Shown here: in pieces, positions 34,201-40,480 of the stretch
How the letters are laid out: each line of letters begins with the position of its first letter
How positions within the stretch are numbered: position 1 is the stretch's first letter
Assembly: GCA_023512835.1 (NCBI GenBank)
Contig: CM042092.1
Location: 44,100,258 to 44,164,257, forward strand
From: Taxillus chinensis
Lineage: Eukaryota; Streptophyta; Magnoliopsida; Santalales; Loranthaceae
Direction: 5' to 3'
DNA: 64,000 nucleotides
The notes under the pieces: generated by a model
What the model was told of the DNA's origin: nothing
Database searches by the model: none
Seen by the model: the letters and a program-made list of their open reading frames with translations, nothing else
Made by a program: the position numbers and the translations under genes

Positions 34201-36583
34201 AGTCCTACAAGATTCAAATTGGATTAAAGTTATTCAAGAAGAGCTAAATCAATTTAAAAGGAATGAAGTGTGGACATTAGTACGAAGGCCAAAATTGCAA
34301 CAAGTCATAAGAGTCAAATGTATGTTTTGGAACAAACTTAATACGGACGAAATAATAATCCGAAATAAAGCCAAGCTGGTGGCCAAAGGTTATCGTCAAG
34401 AAGAAGGCATTGACTATGACGAAATCTTCGCTTCAGTAGCTAGACTTGAGGCGATAAGAATGTTTATAGCTTTTGCGTCATACGAGAACTTCAAAGTTTA
34501 TCAAATGGACGTCAAGAGCGCTTTTGTAAATGGAAATCTTCAAGAGGAGGTATACGTTGAACAACCTCTCGGACTCAAGGATGAACAAATGGTGTATAAA
34601 CTACGAAAAATATTGTATGGATTGAAACAAGCTCCAAGAACCTGGTACGACACACTGTCAAAATTCTTGATTGCACATAAGTTCAAAAAAGGAAATATTA
34701 ACACCACAATATTCTTACCGAAAGATAAGAGTCACACCTTAATCGTACAAATATAGGTAGATGATATCATTTTCGGATTATCTAATTCGAAACTTTGTGA
34801 GGAATTTACAAAGTTGATGAGTGACAAGTTTGAGATGAACATGATGGGAGAAGTATCCTACTTTCTAGGAATTAAAGTCAAACAACTAAATGAAGGTATA
34901 TTCATCAACCAAGCTAAATATACACGAAACTTGATTAGAAAGTTTGGTATGCAGGACTCATCTCCCATAAAAACTCTAATGCCAGTTAGTGCAAAGTTAA
35001 ATCTTGATTCCATTGGCAAATCTGTAAACGTGACTGAATACATAGAAATGATAGGGTCATTGTTGTATCTTATAACAAGTCGCTCGGATATCATATTTGT
35101 TAGTTGTATTTGTGCGAGGTATTAAAGCGATCTCAAAGAGTCACACATGCTTCATATCAAGCGGATATTATGGTATCTAAAAGGGACAATGAACTTGGGA
35201 CTTTGGTATCCTAAGGAGTCTAATTTCTCCTTAGTCGGATATTCTGATGCCGACTTTATTGGTTGTTGATTTGACAGGAAAAGCACCAATGACACCTGCT
35301 AGTTCCTTGGCAACAAACTTATATCTTGATTTAATAAGAAGCAGAATACAGTCTCAACTTCTACTGCAGAAGCTGAATATATAGCTGCAGGAAGTTGCTG
35401 CACGCAACTTCTATGGATGCAAAGTCAACTTATTGACTATGGTTTTATCATGTTGTCTGTTTCACTCTTTTGTGACAATACAAGTACAATTGCATTCTCC
35501 AACAATCCTGCCATGCATCCTAAGACCAAGAACATCGAGGTCAGGTATTACTTTATTTGTGACCATATTCTCAAAAAGCATATATCTTTTGGACATGTTG
35601 TCGCAGATAATTAACTTACAGACATACTCACAAAGCTCCTATTAGATGCAAGATTTTGAATACTGTTACTCAAATTAGGTATACTTGATCTTTCTACATA
35701 GCTTTTTACATTCGTTCTCCTAGCAGTTCATAGCTTAAGAACATGCATTGTGCTGCACATGTTAGTGAGAAACAATTACTGAACTTAAATACTTGTCATA
35801 CTTAACTTTGAATCGTGCACCATGACTTCTGATAATATTCATATAATTTTATTCAGAACGATGCTTGCTATTTTGGATTAAAATTGGTAAAGCTAATATA
35901 ATTAGGAATATATGAATAAGTCTTCTCTGGATTTCATGATTTCTATTTTCATCTCTCACTGCATGTCTTGTAATGGATTCTCAATTATAACATTGAGAAT
36001 TGGTGGAGGTGTGGGCCTATTTCTGTTTACGATATCTTGAAAGTATAGAGATAACATTGAGGGAGGACTGCACAAGGTGGAGGGTAAGGTGGAGGGTTGT
36101 GCAGATCTAGAATTGGGTGCATGTAGATAGTATACGGATAACATTGACCTGGAAAAAAGTATGAGCTTAGTGGACGTATGAAACAAGGGCAAATCTGACA
36201 CTTTTTTCCCTCGCATGAGATCTATCAAAGTAGGTGAATCTATTTGTGTAGAATTTTTTCATGCTATTTCGTATATTTTGTTGCACTGCTTTGAATTGCA
36301 ATAAGTCTAACAGGCAAATGTTTTCAGGTATATGTTTGACTTGTCTCAAAGGGAGGCAGACGCAGTAAGAAACATTCAGAAGAGTGATATGATAAATTGG
36401 TACAAAACGTATTTGATAAGATCCTCACCAAAATGTCGGCGACTTGCAATTCGTGTATGGGGTTGCAACACTGACATGAAGGAGGTAAAAGAAGCACCGA
36501 AGCCTATTGGGGTGGTCATTGACGATCTCGCTGCCTTTAAGGCGTCATCTAAGTTCTACTCCAGTCATTCATTGAATAAGTGA
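4088..36583 (+). CDS. Nardilysin-like M16 metallopeptidase (insulinase family), 3' two-thirds of the gene, 11 exons
   Basis: The joined exons are 4088-4236, 5035-5191, 11442-11594, 11927-12306, 14867-15016, 15345-15527, 17161-17364, 17451-17557, 25038-25191, 26179-26300 and 36328-36583. They keep one frame through ten GT-AG introns and end in TGA, giving about 670 residues. The product matches, block by block, the C-terminal part of the plant nardilysin-like protein (Arabidopsis At1g06900 family, about 1,000 residues): [121 protein letters not shown]. In the family this covers the end of the N-terminal half and the C-terminal M16 repeats, which form the closing half of the protease clam shell. 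The HXXEH-type zinc site is upstream of the window. No stop or frameshift is present, so the gene looks functional despite introns of 6.2, 7.5 and 10.0 kb filled with transposons. Confidence 0.93.
4237..5034 (+). other. Intron 1 of the visible gene (798 bp)
   Basis: Donor GTAG at 4237 and acceptor CAG at 5032-5034. The sequence is AT-rich with poly-T runs, and no inserted element was recognised. Confidence 0.7.
5035..5191 (+). CDS. Nardilysin-like gene, window exon 2
   Basis: It encodes [30 protein letters not shown], then [20 protein letters not shown]. The exon ends with G of a split Glu codon before GTTATT. The AG opening the exon at 11442 completes that codon, so the 6.25-kb intron is bridged exactly in phase. 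Confidence 0.93.
5192..6850. other. Intron 2, first part: unclassified sequence
   Basis: This GC-moderate stretch has several short open frames on both strands, none of which I recognise. The style resembles decayed retrotransposon sequence, with TGG-rich and GTTT-rich tracts and frequent stops. No terminal repeats were found. It runs into the antisense Copia fragment. Confidence 0.3.
6855..8640 (-). pseudogene. Ty1/Copia pol fragment (end of integrase, reverse transcriptase, RNase H), antisense to the host gene
   Basis: Read from 8640 downward, the translation shows [15 protein letters not shown] (end of integrase), DASFVEHQP near 8520, [11 protein letters not shown] near 7670, and [16 protein letters not shown] near 7590. 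The catalytic strand follows as [12 protein letters not shown] near 7450, where the family has YVDD, so the second Asp is replaced by Glu. Next come [20 protein letters not shown] near 7250 and RNase H with [21 protein letters not shown] near 6960. Several frameshifts and stops separate the blocks. No LTRs or target duplication were found, so it is a truncated relic. Confidence 0.82.
8755..8915 (+). mobile_element. tRNA-derived SINE
   Basis: A tRNA-like head starts at about 8764 with an A-box-like TGGTCCAATGGTAAAGG. About 35 bases on comes a B-box-like GTGATCGATTC, a degraded form of GGTTCGAATCC. A non-tRNA body follows, with CACCCCAGGCGTG and GGTGGTGCAAACC, a layout familiar from plant SINEs. 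No clear 3' tail or target duplication is visible. It is not a functional tRNA gene, since no cloverleaf can be closed. It lies directly next to the Copia relic. Confidence 0.55.
9570..10270 (+). pseudogene. L1-type LINE reverse transcriptase fragment
   Basis: The + strand translation shows [15 protein letters not shown] at about 9575-9620, the start of the LINE RT palm. [12 protein letters not shown] sequence follows at 9710, then after a gap [11 protein letters not shown] near 9870-9900, [10 protein letters not shown] near 9925, [12 protein letters not shown] near 9975-10015 and IHLIKWDRV near 10120. These are L1 RT and post-RT blocks in the right order. The stretch holding the catalytic Asp-Asp motif is missing. 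A direct repeat, AATGGYAGYCCTTGTGGGTT at about 9710 and 9763, marks a rearrangement there. No poly-A tail or target duplication was seen. Confidence 0.78.
10271..11441. other. Intron 2, last part: AT-rich, possible small MITE, poly-T
   Basis: At 10550-10700 the words TTTGGTAATG, TTTGGTAAAATA and repeated TTTTAAAAGTG resemble one end of common plant MITEs, and 10838-10900 carries loosely inverse counterparts. Terminal repeats were too degraded to set ends. A run of about 20 T lies at 11110-11130. The acceptor CAG is at 11439-11441. Confidence 0.3.
11442..11594 (+). CDS. Nardilysin-like gene, window exon 3
   Basis: It encodes [39 protein letters not shown] and [11 protein letters not shown], and ends with C of a split His codon before GTAAGT. 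The block matches the plant nardilysin stretch around PEHVIYGDY and GFFTPQNMR. Confidence 0.94.
11927..12306 (+). CDS. Nardilysin-like gene, window exon 4
   Basis: It encodes [66 protein letters not shown] and [20 protein letters not shown]. Acceptor CAG at 11924-11926, donor CAG/GTAGTG at 12306. It is the longest exon here, at 380 bases. The 332-bp intron before it holds nothing else. Confidence 0.95.
12553..14665 (-). mobile_element. Complete solo LTR of a Gypsy element, antisense in intron 4, TSD TGCCT
   Basis: The LTR is 12558-14660 (2103 bp). It starts TGTCACGTCCCG and ends GATTATTACA, and TGCCT flanks it exactly on both sides (12553-12557, 14661-14665). On the + strand the TGTCACG start is the reverse complement of the CGTGACA end typical of chromovirus-type Gypsy LTRs, so its coding direction is minus. 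There is no internal domain, primer-binding site or polypurine tract, so it arose by recombination between two LTRs. It contains the family's ACAACTCAGTAGG word near 12880, and a cluster of GGTCGACCA-like words at 13480-13900. Confidence 0.88.
14867..15016 (+). CDS. Nardilysin-like gene, window exon 5
   Basis: This is a 50-codon, phase-0 exon reading [20 protein letters not shown], then [18 protein letters not shown] and [10 protein letters not shown]. Acceptor CTGCAG at 14866, donor AAG/GTACAG. Plant nardilysin has the same KLETS and KVYGFNEKIP stretch. Confidence 0.94.
15345..15527 (+). CDS. Nardilysin-like gene, window exon 6
   Basis: This 61-codon, phase-0 exon encodes [20 protein letters not shown], then [20 protein letters not shown] and [19 protein letters not shown]. 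Acceptor ACAG at 15344, donor CAG/GTTACA. The [10 protein letters not shown] motif is a strong signature of plant nardilysin. Confidence 0.95.
15528..17160 (+). other. Intron 6 (1633 bp) with a foldback element and an (AT)n run
   Basis: Apart from the hairpin at 16213-16320 and an (AT)n microsatellite at about 16413-16438, the intron is AT-rich and shows no coding block. Confidence 0.6.
16213..16320. mobile_element. Foldback (hairpin) MITE-like element
   Basis: Two 48-base arms, 16213-16260 and 16273-16320, are reverse complements at about 39 of 48 positions and are separated by 12 bases. Conserved words are AATTGGATTCACA and AATGATGAC with their complements. The whole unit could form one long hairpin, as in foldback-type MITEs. 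No target duplication was clear. Confidence 0.6.
17161..17364 (+). CDS. Nardilysin-like gene, window exon 7
   Basis: This 68-codon, phase-0 exon encodes [38 protein letters not shown], then [17 protein letters not shown]. The CHGN and [11 protein letters not shown] blocks are conserved in M16 nardilysins and lead into the C-terminal domain. Acceptor CACAG at 17160, donor GAG/GTATAT. Confidence 0.95.
17451..17557 (+). CDS. Nardilysin-like gene, window exon 8
   Basis: It encodes [19 protein letters not shown] and [17 protein letters not shown], with the last Arg codon split (AG/GTGATT). The intron before it is only 86 bp, the one after it 7480 bp. [10 protein letters not shown](Q/K)EQLGY is the best-conserved C-terminal motif of the insulinase family. 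Confidence 0.95.
17558..18919 (+). other. Intron 8, first part
   Basis: AT-rich, with a short TA run at about 17876-17895. No coding block, LTR or clear inverted repeat was recognised before the Gypsy fragment. Confidence 0.45.
18920..20210 (-). mobile_element. 3' end of a Gypsy element (3' LTR plus pol tail), truncated, antisense
   Basis: An LTR-like stretch starts TGTCATGCTCCCGA at 18920 and appears to end ...TACTACACA at about 19904. Beyond it, on the minus strand, comes the end of a Gypsy integrase: [18 protein letters not shown] at about 20140-20080 and [15 protein letters not shown] at about 20070-20030. WREIDLHDD follows, the linker that in chromoviruses leads to the chromodomain-like tail. 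The rest of the element is missing beyond about 20210, so it is a 5'-truncated copy. Internal stops are present. Confidence 0.72.
20211..21237. other. Very AT-rich stretch between two GC-rich edges
   Basis: A core at about 20290-21000 consists almost only of TTAATTATTAA-like words. It is bounded by a GC-rich edge with GTCGCAGTCGCGG at about 20220 and one with GTCGGACGCATTGCG at about 21002. GC-rich ends around an AT-rich core suggest a non-autonomous DNA element, but I could not align the ends as a terminal inverted repeat. Confidence 0.3.
21238..21356. repeat. 25-bp inverted repeat, one mismatch, 69-base spacer
   Basis: GACGTCCCGCAAATCAAGCA opens the left arm at 21238-21262. Its inverse, ending TTGATTTGCGGGACGTC, is the right arm at 21332-21356, with one mismatch over 25 bases. 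The left side is preceded by several AACGTCGGA words (21160-21215). It may be the subterminal part of a DNA transposon. Confidence 0.5.
21435..21720 (-). pseudogene. Ty1/Copia RNase H-region fragment, antisense
   Basis: The minus-strand translation reads [19 protein letters not shown] and [20 protein letters not shown], then [12 protein letters not shown]. These are the Copia blocks RILRYLK..PGKGLMFSK, GYTDADWA..RRSTSGY and F.GGNLVTWRS. It is about 95 codons, with stops and no LTR nearby. Confidence 0.75.
21721..25037. other. Intron 8, last part: unclassified repeat-like sequence
   Basis: 22000-22600 is A/T-run-rich. 23430-23720 is GC-richer and G-rich on the + strand. 24330-24540 carries the word TGCCCRACCA several times, possibly a decayed LTR. 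No protein block or LTR boundary was recognised. The acceptor TGTAG lies at 25033-25037. Confidence 0.3.
25038..25191 (+). CDS. Nardilysin-like gene, window exon 9
   Basis: The first base completes AGA (Arg) split across the 7.5-kb intron. It reads [37 protein letters not shown] and [14 protein letters not shown], with donor TTG/GTAAGA. This continues the RT(K/Q)EQLGY motif exactly, so the long intron is real and does not mark a broken gene. Confidence 0.95.
26179..26300 (+). CDS. Nardilysin-like gene, window exon 10
   Basis: It encodes [20 protein letters not shown], then [20 protein letters not shown] and the first two bases of a split Arg codon (AG/GTATTG). Acceptor GATTGCAG at 26178. Plant nardilysin has the same LD.ESYE.Y..GMIA.LLEKDPSL block. 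The 987-bp intron before it holds no recognised element. Confidence 0.95.
26301..27037 (+). other. Intron 10, first part
   Basis: AT-rich. At 26800-26890 there are AAGGCACAAAGGCG and CTCAAGGCAC words like those at the ends of the common plant elements with GCGCC-rich termini; 28070-28100 has loosely inverse counterparts (CTTCCTCAAGGAGTGCCTTAAG). If these are the two ends, the MITE below is nested inside, but the match is weak. Confidence 0.3.
27038..27615. mobile_element. MITE-like element with internal 52-bp tandem repeats
   Basis: ATCTTCAATAGCTTAGCTA at 27102-27120 is matched in inverse orientation by TAGCTTGCTATTGAAGAT at 27583-27600, with two internal mismatches. The left end carries about three copies, with a period of roughly 52 bases, of a unit with TTAGCTATA and TCAAATATAAATAAAAT (27051-27200). 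There is no coding capacity. The exact ends and target duplication are uncertain. A TA run lies at about 27497-27513. Confidence 0.5.
28315..29728 (+). repeat. 5' LTR of SIRE-type Copia element A
   Basis: The right end is firm: ...CTCAAGAACCAACA at 29728, followed by a primer-binding site. The likely left end is TGTTAGATCAAACCC at 28315, inferred from the TG start. The last 600 bases align with a second LTR fragment at 41580-42174: CTTGAGCTCCA, AAAACAAAATACTTC, GTTGTGCCAAA, and the C-run before CTTCTA. The C-rich ATTTACCCCCCTCTAGC near the 3' end is typical of SIRE-lineage LTRs. No matching 3' LTR was found downstream. Confidence 0.7.
28530..29090 (+). repeat. 51-bp minisatellite inside the Copia LTR, about 11 units
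   Basis: The unit is roughly GCGGAATAAGGATCYGAGTC followed by TTCYACTTGCGCGGACTAAG and a short variable end. TTCAATTGACAC recurs at 28828, 28879 and 28930, showing the 51-base period. Units diverge from one another, more so to the left. It is not a CRISPR array: there is no constant repeat with unique spacers. Confidence 0.75.
29729..29748 (+). other. Primer-binding site of Copia element A
   Basis: TGGTATCAAAGC follows the LTR end after two bases. It resembles the plant initiator Met-tRNA primer-binding site TGGTATCAGAGC with one change. Confidence 0.75.
29793..35670 (+). pseudogene. Gag-pol region of SIRE-type Copia element A, degenerate and interrupted
   Basis: Gag begins [12 protein letters not shown] at 29793 and soon meets a stop. 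The UBN2-like block reads [17 protein letters not shown] (30100-30160) and [14 protein letters not shown] (30205-30250). Protease: [16 protein letters not shown] near 31050. Pre-integrase: [17 protein letters not shown] near 31215-31265. Integrase runs to about 31859, is broken by a solo LTR, and resumes as [20 protein letters not shown] at 33383. Reverse transcriptase: [20 protein letters not shown] (34370-34430) and [13 protein letters not shown] (34613-34655). The catalytic YVDD Tyr codon has become TAG at 34754, giving Q-I-stop-VDDIIFG. RNase [20 protein letters not shown] near 35365-35420 and [14 protein letters not shown] near 35525-35570. There are many stops. It lies in sense orientation in intron 10, and no 3' LTR was found after 35670. 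Confidence 0.85.
31860..33371 (+). mobile_element. Solo LTR of a second Copia family inserted in the integrase of element A, TSD GTTGC
   Basis: The LTR is 31865-33366 (1502 bp), TGTTGTTCCCATGG to GGGAATATCA, flanked by GTTGC at 31860-31864 and 33367-33371. Removing it restores continuity of the integrase reading (QNGVA then NRTLVEA), proof of insertion into a pre-existing element. It aligns throughout with the LTR at 38400-40099, including GGTCCTTTGGTTG, GAAACATG and TATACACACACACA near the end. Many GACTCGTAGAC- and GTCGAAGA-like words give it a repetitive look. Confidence 0.92.
35671..36327 (+). other. Intron 10, last part
   Basis: AT-rich sequence with no recognised LTR. It should contain the 3' LTR of Copia element A if that were complete, but nothing similar to 28315-29728 is visible. 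Acceptor TTTTCAG at 36327. Confidence 0.45.
36328..36583 (+). CDS. Nardilysin-like gene, window exon 11 (last exon)
   Basis: The first base completes the Arg codon split across the 10-kb intron. It encodes [40 protein letters not shown] and RVWGC, then ends in [15 protein letters not shown] and TGA at 36581-36583. The plant family has [14 protein letters not shown] and an end near FKSTSKFYPSLC, so the stop is at the usual place, only a few residues further on. Confidence 0.95.
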
Positions 36584-37669
36584 TTTATCACTGGCTGCAC
36601 ATTTATGGGTTCAAATGCAGCAGCACCGTTAATTTGTTTTATTTATTATTTTCTGGTAGCTACGAGGTTGTGATTGTAATGCTCATTTGACCTGGAAAGA
36701 AATGGAAGACAATATGGCAATCATAGCTAAGCTTTTCAGTTTATTAGAATTATTAATTAAGTTTCAATATGCTTCTCATCTCTTTCCGTAGTGTTTGAAT
36801 AATTGAAAGGCAGAAGTGTTGCACAGTTTTCAATTATTTCTTTACTTTTCTCTAAATAAGCATTTTCAAGTAAATTTAGTATTTTAGCGAAAAACGAGGG
36901 TAAATTTTTGTCATTTTTTTGTTACGTAATTGCACGTTTTGAAGTTACTGCTGGGGAGTTTCAAACCCTTAAGTGAGGCACATGGGCGTCAATATCTCAC
37001 CGCCAGGCTATCTTAAGTGAGGCAAGGCAATTTATATCCTACCAAATGTAGATCGGTATATAATATTAAAAGTATTGCGTGGATGTTGTACTTAATTTGA
37101 TTGTTAGATGTGTTTTTAATATTCAGATTAAATTTTTATTTAATTGTATGTGTTATATATTTCGTTGTATAGTTAGATGCCAGCTACTCTTACTAGCACT
37201 AAAAACTTACTTCAAGATCATAATTAATTCTCGTTAAATGCTTTCCTAATTCAAGAAATAGCTTTTGGTATACTTCTAAAAAGAATTTTTTTTTTTTCTT
37301 TCTTGTAAGTCATAATTGGCGCACGGTTCACTGGTAACAAAAAAAAATTGAATGAAATGCAATTTTAATTTTGTTGTTAATATAAATACTAAAAATTGGA
37401 ATAGAATGTAACATAAGTTTTACTGTTACAAATATATAAATAAATAAATTTTAAATAAATATCTAAAATATTCATTATTTCATTTTTGACTAAGGATGTT
37501 TATACCCCAAATATTATAAACACTTATTTATATGAAATTATTATATTGTTCATATATAAAATGCTAAGTAATCCTTAAAAACAATAATAATAAAAAGACA
37601 TTGATCTACACACCCATCCACACTCCAAATATTATAAACACATGCACCCATCCTTAAAAACACACCCCC
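36584..37669 (+). other. 3' flank of the peptidase gene
   Basis: The first few hundred bases should hold the 3' UTR; no clear AATAAA signal was seen close to the stop. A SINE-like head lies on the minus strand at 36950-37015. The word CCAAATATTATAAACAC occurs at about 37506 and 37625. Nothing else was recognised. Confidence 0.45.
36950..37015 (-). mobile_element. tRNA-derived SINE head
   Basis: On the minus strand an A-box-like TAGCCTGGCGG (37010-37000) is followed, about 32 bases on, by a B-box-like GGGTTTGAAACTCC (36968-36955). This spacing suits an internal RNA polymerase III promoter. No closed cloverleaf, 3' body or target duplication was identified. Confidence 0.45.
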
Positions 37670-38379
37670 TGCCTACATCTAATAGGATGGAATCTACAAA
37701 GGAAAAAGAAAGATCCATGCTCCCACCCCAACCTTGCTTGGATTTGACTGGATAGAAAAAGATAGATCCTTGATCAATAAAGTTTTGTTGAAGCGGTGAG
37801 GGGTAGTTTCATAATTGAGGTTATCGAATATGTAGTTGCTGGCCAAAACGAGGTAAGGAAGAAGTAGCCAGATCTTGAGGGAGAGGATAGTTTCTTCGGA
37901 TCTAAAGGGGGAGGGATTGTTTCCACCTTGGGATTGCCGGTCAGAGGGTTGAAGGCTACAGGCCCAATGCCTTGAAGGGTTGAAGCCTTCGACCCTTCAA
38001 GGCTTCGGGTCTATAGACTTGTAAGCTTGTAGTGACCTTTCCTCACCCTTTCTCTTGTGCATTCTTCTTCTTTTCTTCCTTTTATCCTTTCGGCCGATGA
38101 CTTCAGATCCGGCTACTCCAATGTGGAAACTACCCCTCCCCTCTCTAGATCCGGCGAAACTACCCCTCCACCTCAAGATTCGGCAACTTCTTCCTTCTCT
38201 CCTTTCGGTTAGCAACTTCAGATCTGGCAACCCCAACTATTAACTATCCCTTCATGCTTTAGAAAATCTTTCTCAAACACAGATCTATCTTTTCTGTTTA
38301 CTCAAATCCATGCATGGTTGGGGTGGGAGCAAGGATCTATCTTTCTCCTCTATAGATTCCGTCTAGTTAGATCTAGGCA
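37670..38379. mobile_element. Non-autonomous element with ~100-bp terminal inverted repeats (Mutator-like)
   Basis: The left arm 37670-37772 and the right arm 38278-38379 are inverse copies at roughly 80 percent. Shared words, right arm inverted, are TGCCTASATCTAA, GGAATCTA, TGCTCCCACCCCAACC, ATGGATTTGA-like and AAAGATAGATC. About 500 bases of interior code for nothing recognised but include a perfect 11-base hairpin stem, CCTTGAAGGGT at 37970-37980 with its inverse at 37992-38002. Long inverted ends without coding capacity suggest a Mutator-like MITE. I could not find a 9-bp target duplication, so the ends may be a few bases off. Confidence 0.65.
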
Positions 38380-38399
38380 AGATTGAGATGCAGGAGAAT

Positions 38400-39459
38400 T
38401 GTTGTTCCCATGGTCCTTTGGTTGTCATTGTTGTCAACCGAATGCGAAAGCGTGAGGACGCAAAGTCGAAGGCTCATACTGGGTTGGATAACTTTGTAGA
38501 GTGATGTCTTAGAGTGAGCTCGTAGTGGGAGTCTAACCATGTACTTACAGATTCGAAGATTCGAGTCGAAGATCTGGAGACTCATAGACTCACAAGGTCG
38601 AAGATCAAATGACTCGAAGATATGCAGAGTCGAAGATCATTAGACCATTAAGCTCGAAGCATCATTGAAGGAACATAGGGTCATTGGGTCGCAGACTCAT
38701 AGATCCATAGGGTCAAAGACTCGAAGACCCAAGGTGTAATCAGGTGAGAGCAGCGTCTCAGAGACTCGAAGACTTGTAGGTTCGAAGACCTATCGGGTGT
38801 AGAGTGGCAATGTTGTAAAATTAAATCCCGTAGGGTCGAAGCTTGCAGGGTTAAAGATTGGGAGCCCCGTTGCCGAGAACGGAGACCCATTGATGTGAAT
38901 AAATGATTAGGCGAGGTTGAATGCGGTTGTGATTGACTCAAAACTAGAGATTTGAAGACTCAAAGGCTTGTAAAGTGAAAAGTCAGTTGATCATTGGTAC
39001 CTAGCTTCAAAGCCGAAGAAAAGAAGAATTGGAATATTAATTCCCACGGCTCGAAGACTTAGACTCAAAGATTCAAAGGTGAAGACTCGGAAGTAGCAGC
39101 ATGTGTAGTTGGAGAAGTAACAGCGAAGGTATGAGGCATACATCTTCGAGGCTATGGCTAATCGAAGGAGCAAAACGCGCTAAAGGTCGTCATTTAAGTA
39201 AGTTATCACTCAGACAAAATTTTTGAGCACGCTAAGTACTGGAAAACACGTGGACGTCATTTGAGGCTGGCTTAACATGTTTCAATGATGAAGATCAAAA
39301 GGTGAAACAAGCTTAGCCCTAGCAGAAGGGTTTCATACTACGGCCGTCCTATAAAAGCAAGGATATGTGCCTTACTTCAAGAAGAGCGTCATAATATTAG
39401 AGAATACAAGAAAGGTATCTAGAGCGATACAAAAAGACGATGCAGAGTAGTTCATATGG

Positions 39460-39545
<86 letters not shown>

Positions 39546-40099
39546 AGAGGTCATGTAGATTGTGAGTTAACAAGATAATAGTGAGTTAATGTGACTCCGT
39601 TCCTCATACATTCAACGAACAGATTATGAGTTTGACAAAGGAGTGATTGAAGGTCAAGCAGTGCAAACGATTGAATATGCAGGAGTAGATTGCACTAGAC
39701 AGTTCGTCACAGTGAGTGAGTATTGGAGTAATACTATTTTTGTATTTGCATTTAAGAGAAAAGAGAGTTAATCCTATTGTAACAAGGGCTAGACCCTACT
39801 GTATTCAAAACATATAGTGGATTAGACTCGGTGTAGGTACACCCTCACCACCGTGGAGTAGATCACATTGATTGAACCACGTAAACCGTGTATCTTTGTC
39901 TTTTACTTCTCATACATACCTGCTGTTAATCTGATATTACATAAGACACTGAAATACCACCCAGAGAAGAATCACATCTATAGAATATCATAATACTCTT
40001 AAAACTAAGAAAATAGTTTTAAGTATACAAATCCACACCCCTCTTTGTATACACACACACATATACCCAGACAATCTTGCTTTGATCTTGGGAATATCA
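38400..40099 (+). repeat. LTR of a Copia element (element B), same family as the solo LTR at 31865
   Basis: It begins TGTTGTTCCCATGG, ends GGGAATATCA and aligns along its whole length with 31865-33366. A primer-binding site follows directly, so this is a 5' LTR in + orientation. It is about 200 bases longer than the solo copy, in part because of a (CA)n(GA)n microsatellite at about 39460-39542. It starts about 20 bases after the Mutator-like element. Confidence 0.85.
39460..39542 (+). repeat. Compound microsatellite (CA)n(GA)n in the Copia B LTR
   Basis: About 16 CA units are followed by about 25 GA units. The homologous place in the solo LTR (about 32824-32840) has only a short GAGAGAG, so the array expanded after the two copies split. 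Confidence 0.9.
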
Positions 40100-40480
40100 A
40101 TTGGTATCATAGCTAAGTTCTCACTGGAGACAGATTTATCACTTTATGGAGAAGTGATCTCACAGAATAAGCCTCCACTGATACGGAATAAGCCTCCAAT
40201 CATCTGAAATAAGCTCTAATCATCCGGATTAAGCTTCAATCATCTAGAATCATCTGGAATAAACTTCCATTAATCCGGACCAAGCCTCCACTAACCTTTG
40301 ACCCTACCAACCTTTGACCTTCGCTGTTTGGCTTATCCACGGGCTCGCTCACTATTTCTTCATGGGATGTGTTGGTATTAGCTGTGCAGATGCTTTTCAA
40401 TGCCTATCGGTCACATGTGCTCATATAAAACCAAAAGGGCAATCATAAGTTGTCAGTCCACCTGACACAAGATGGAATCC
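40100..40480 (+). mobile_element. Primer-binding site and leader of truncated Copia element B
   Basis: TTGGTATCATAGC (from 40102) follows the LTR, a variant of the Met-tRNA site TGGTATCAGAGC. The leader holds repeated GGAATAAGCCTCCA / ATCATC words (40160-40300). No gag or pol sequence follows, so the element was cut off shortly after its start. Confidence 0.6.

Noticed and set aside
35671..36327. 3' LTR of Copia element A
   Set aside because: Looked for similarity to 28315-29728 and for a polypurine tract after the RNase H end; neither was seen.
39372..39554. Open frames giving runs of Leu-Ser or Val-Cys
   Set aside because: They are translations of the (CA)n(GA)n microsatellite.
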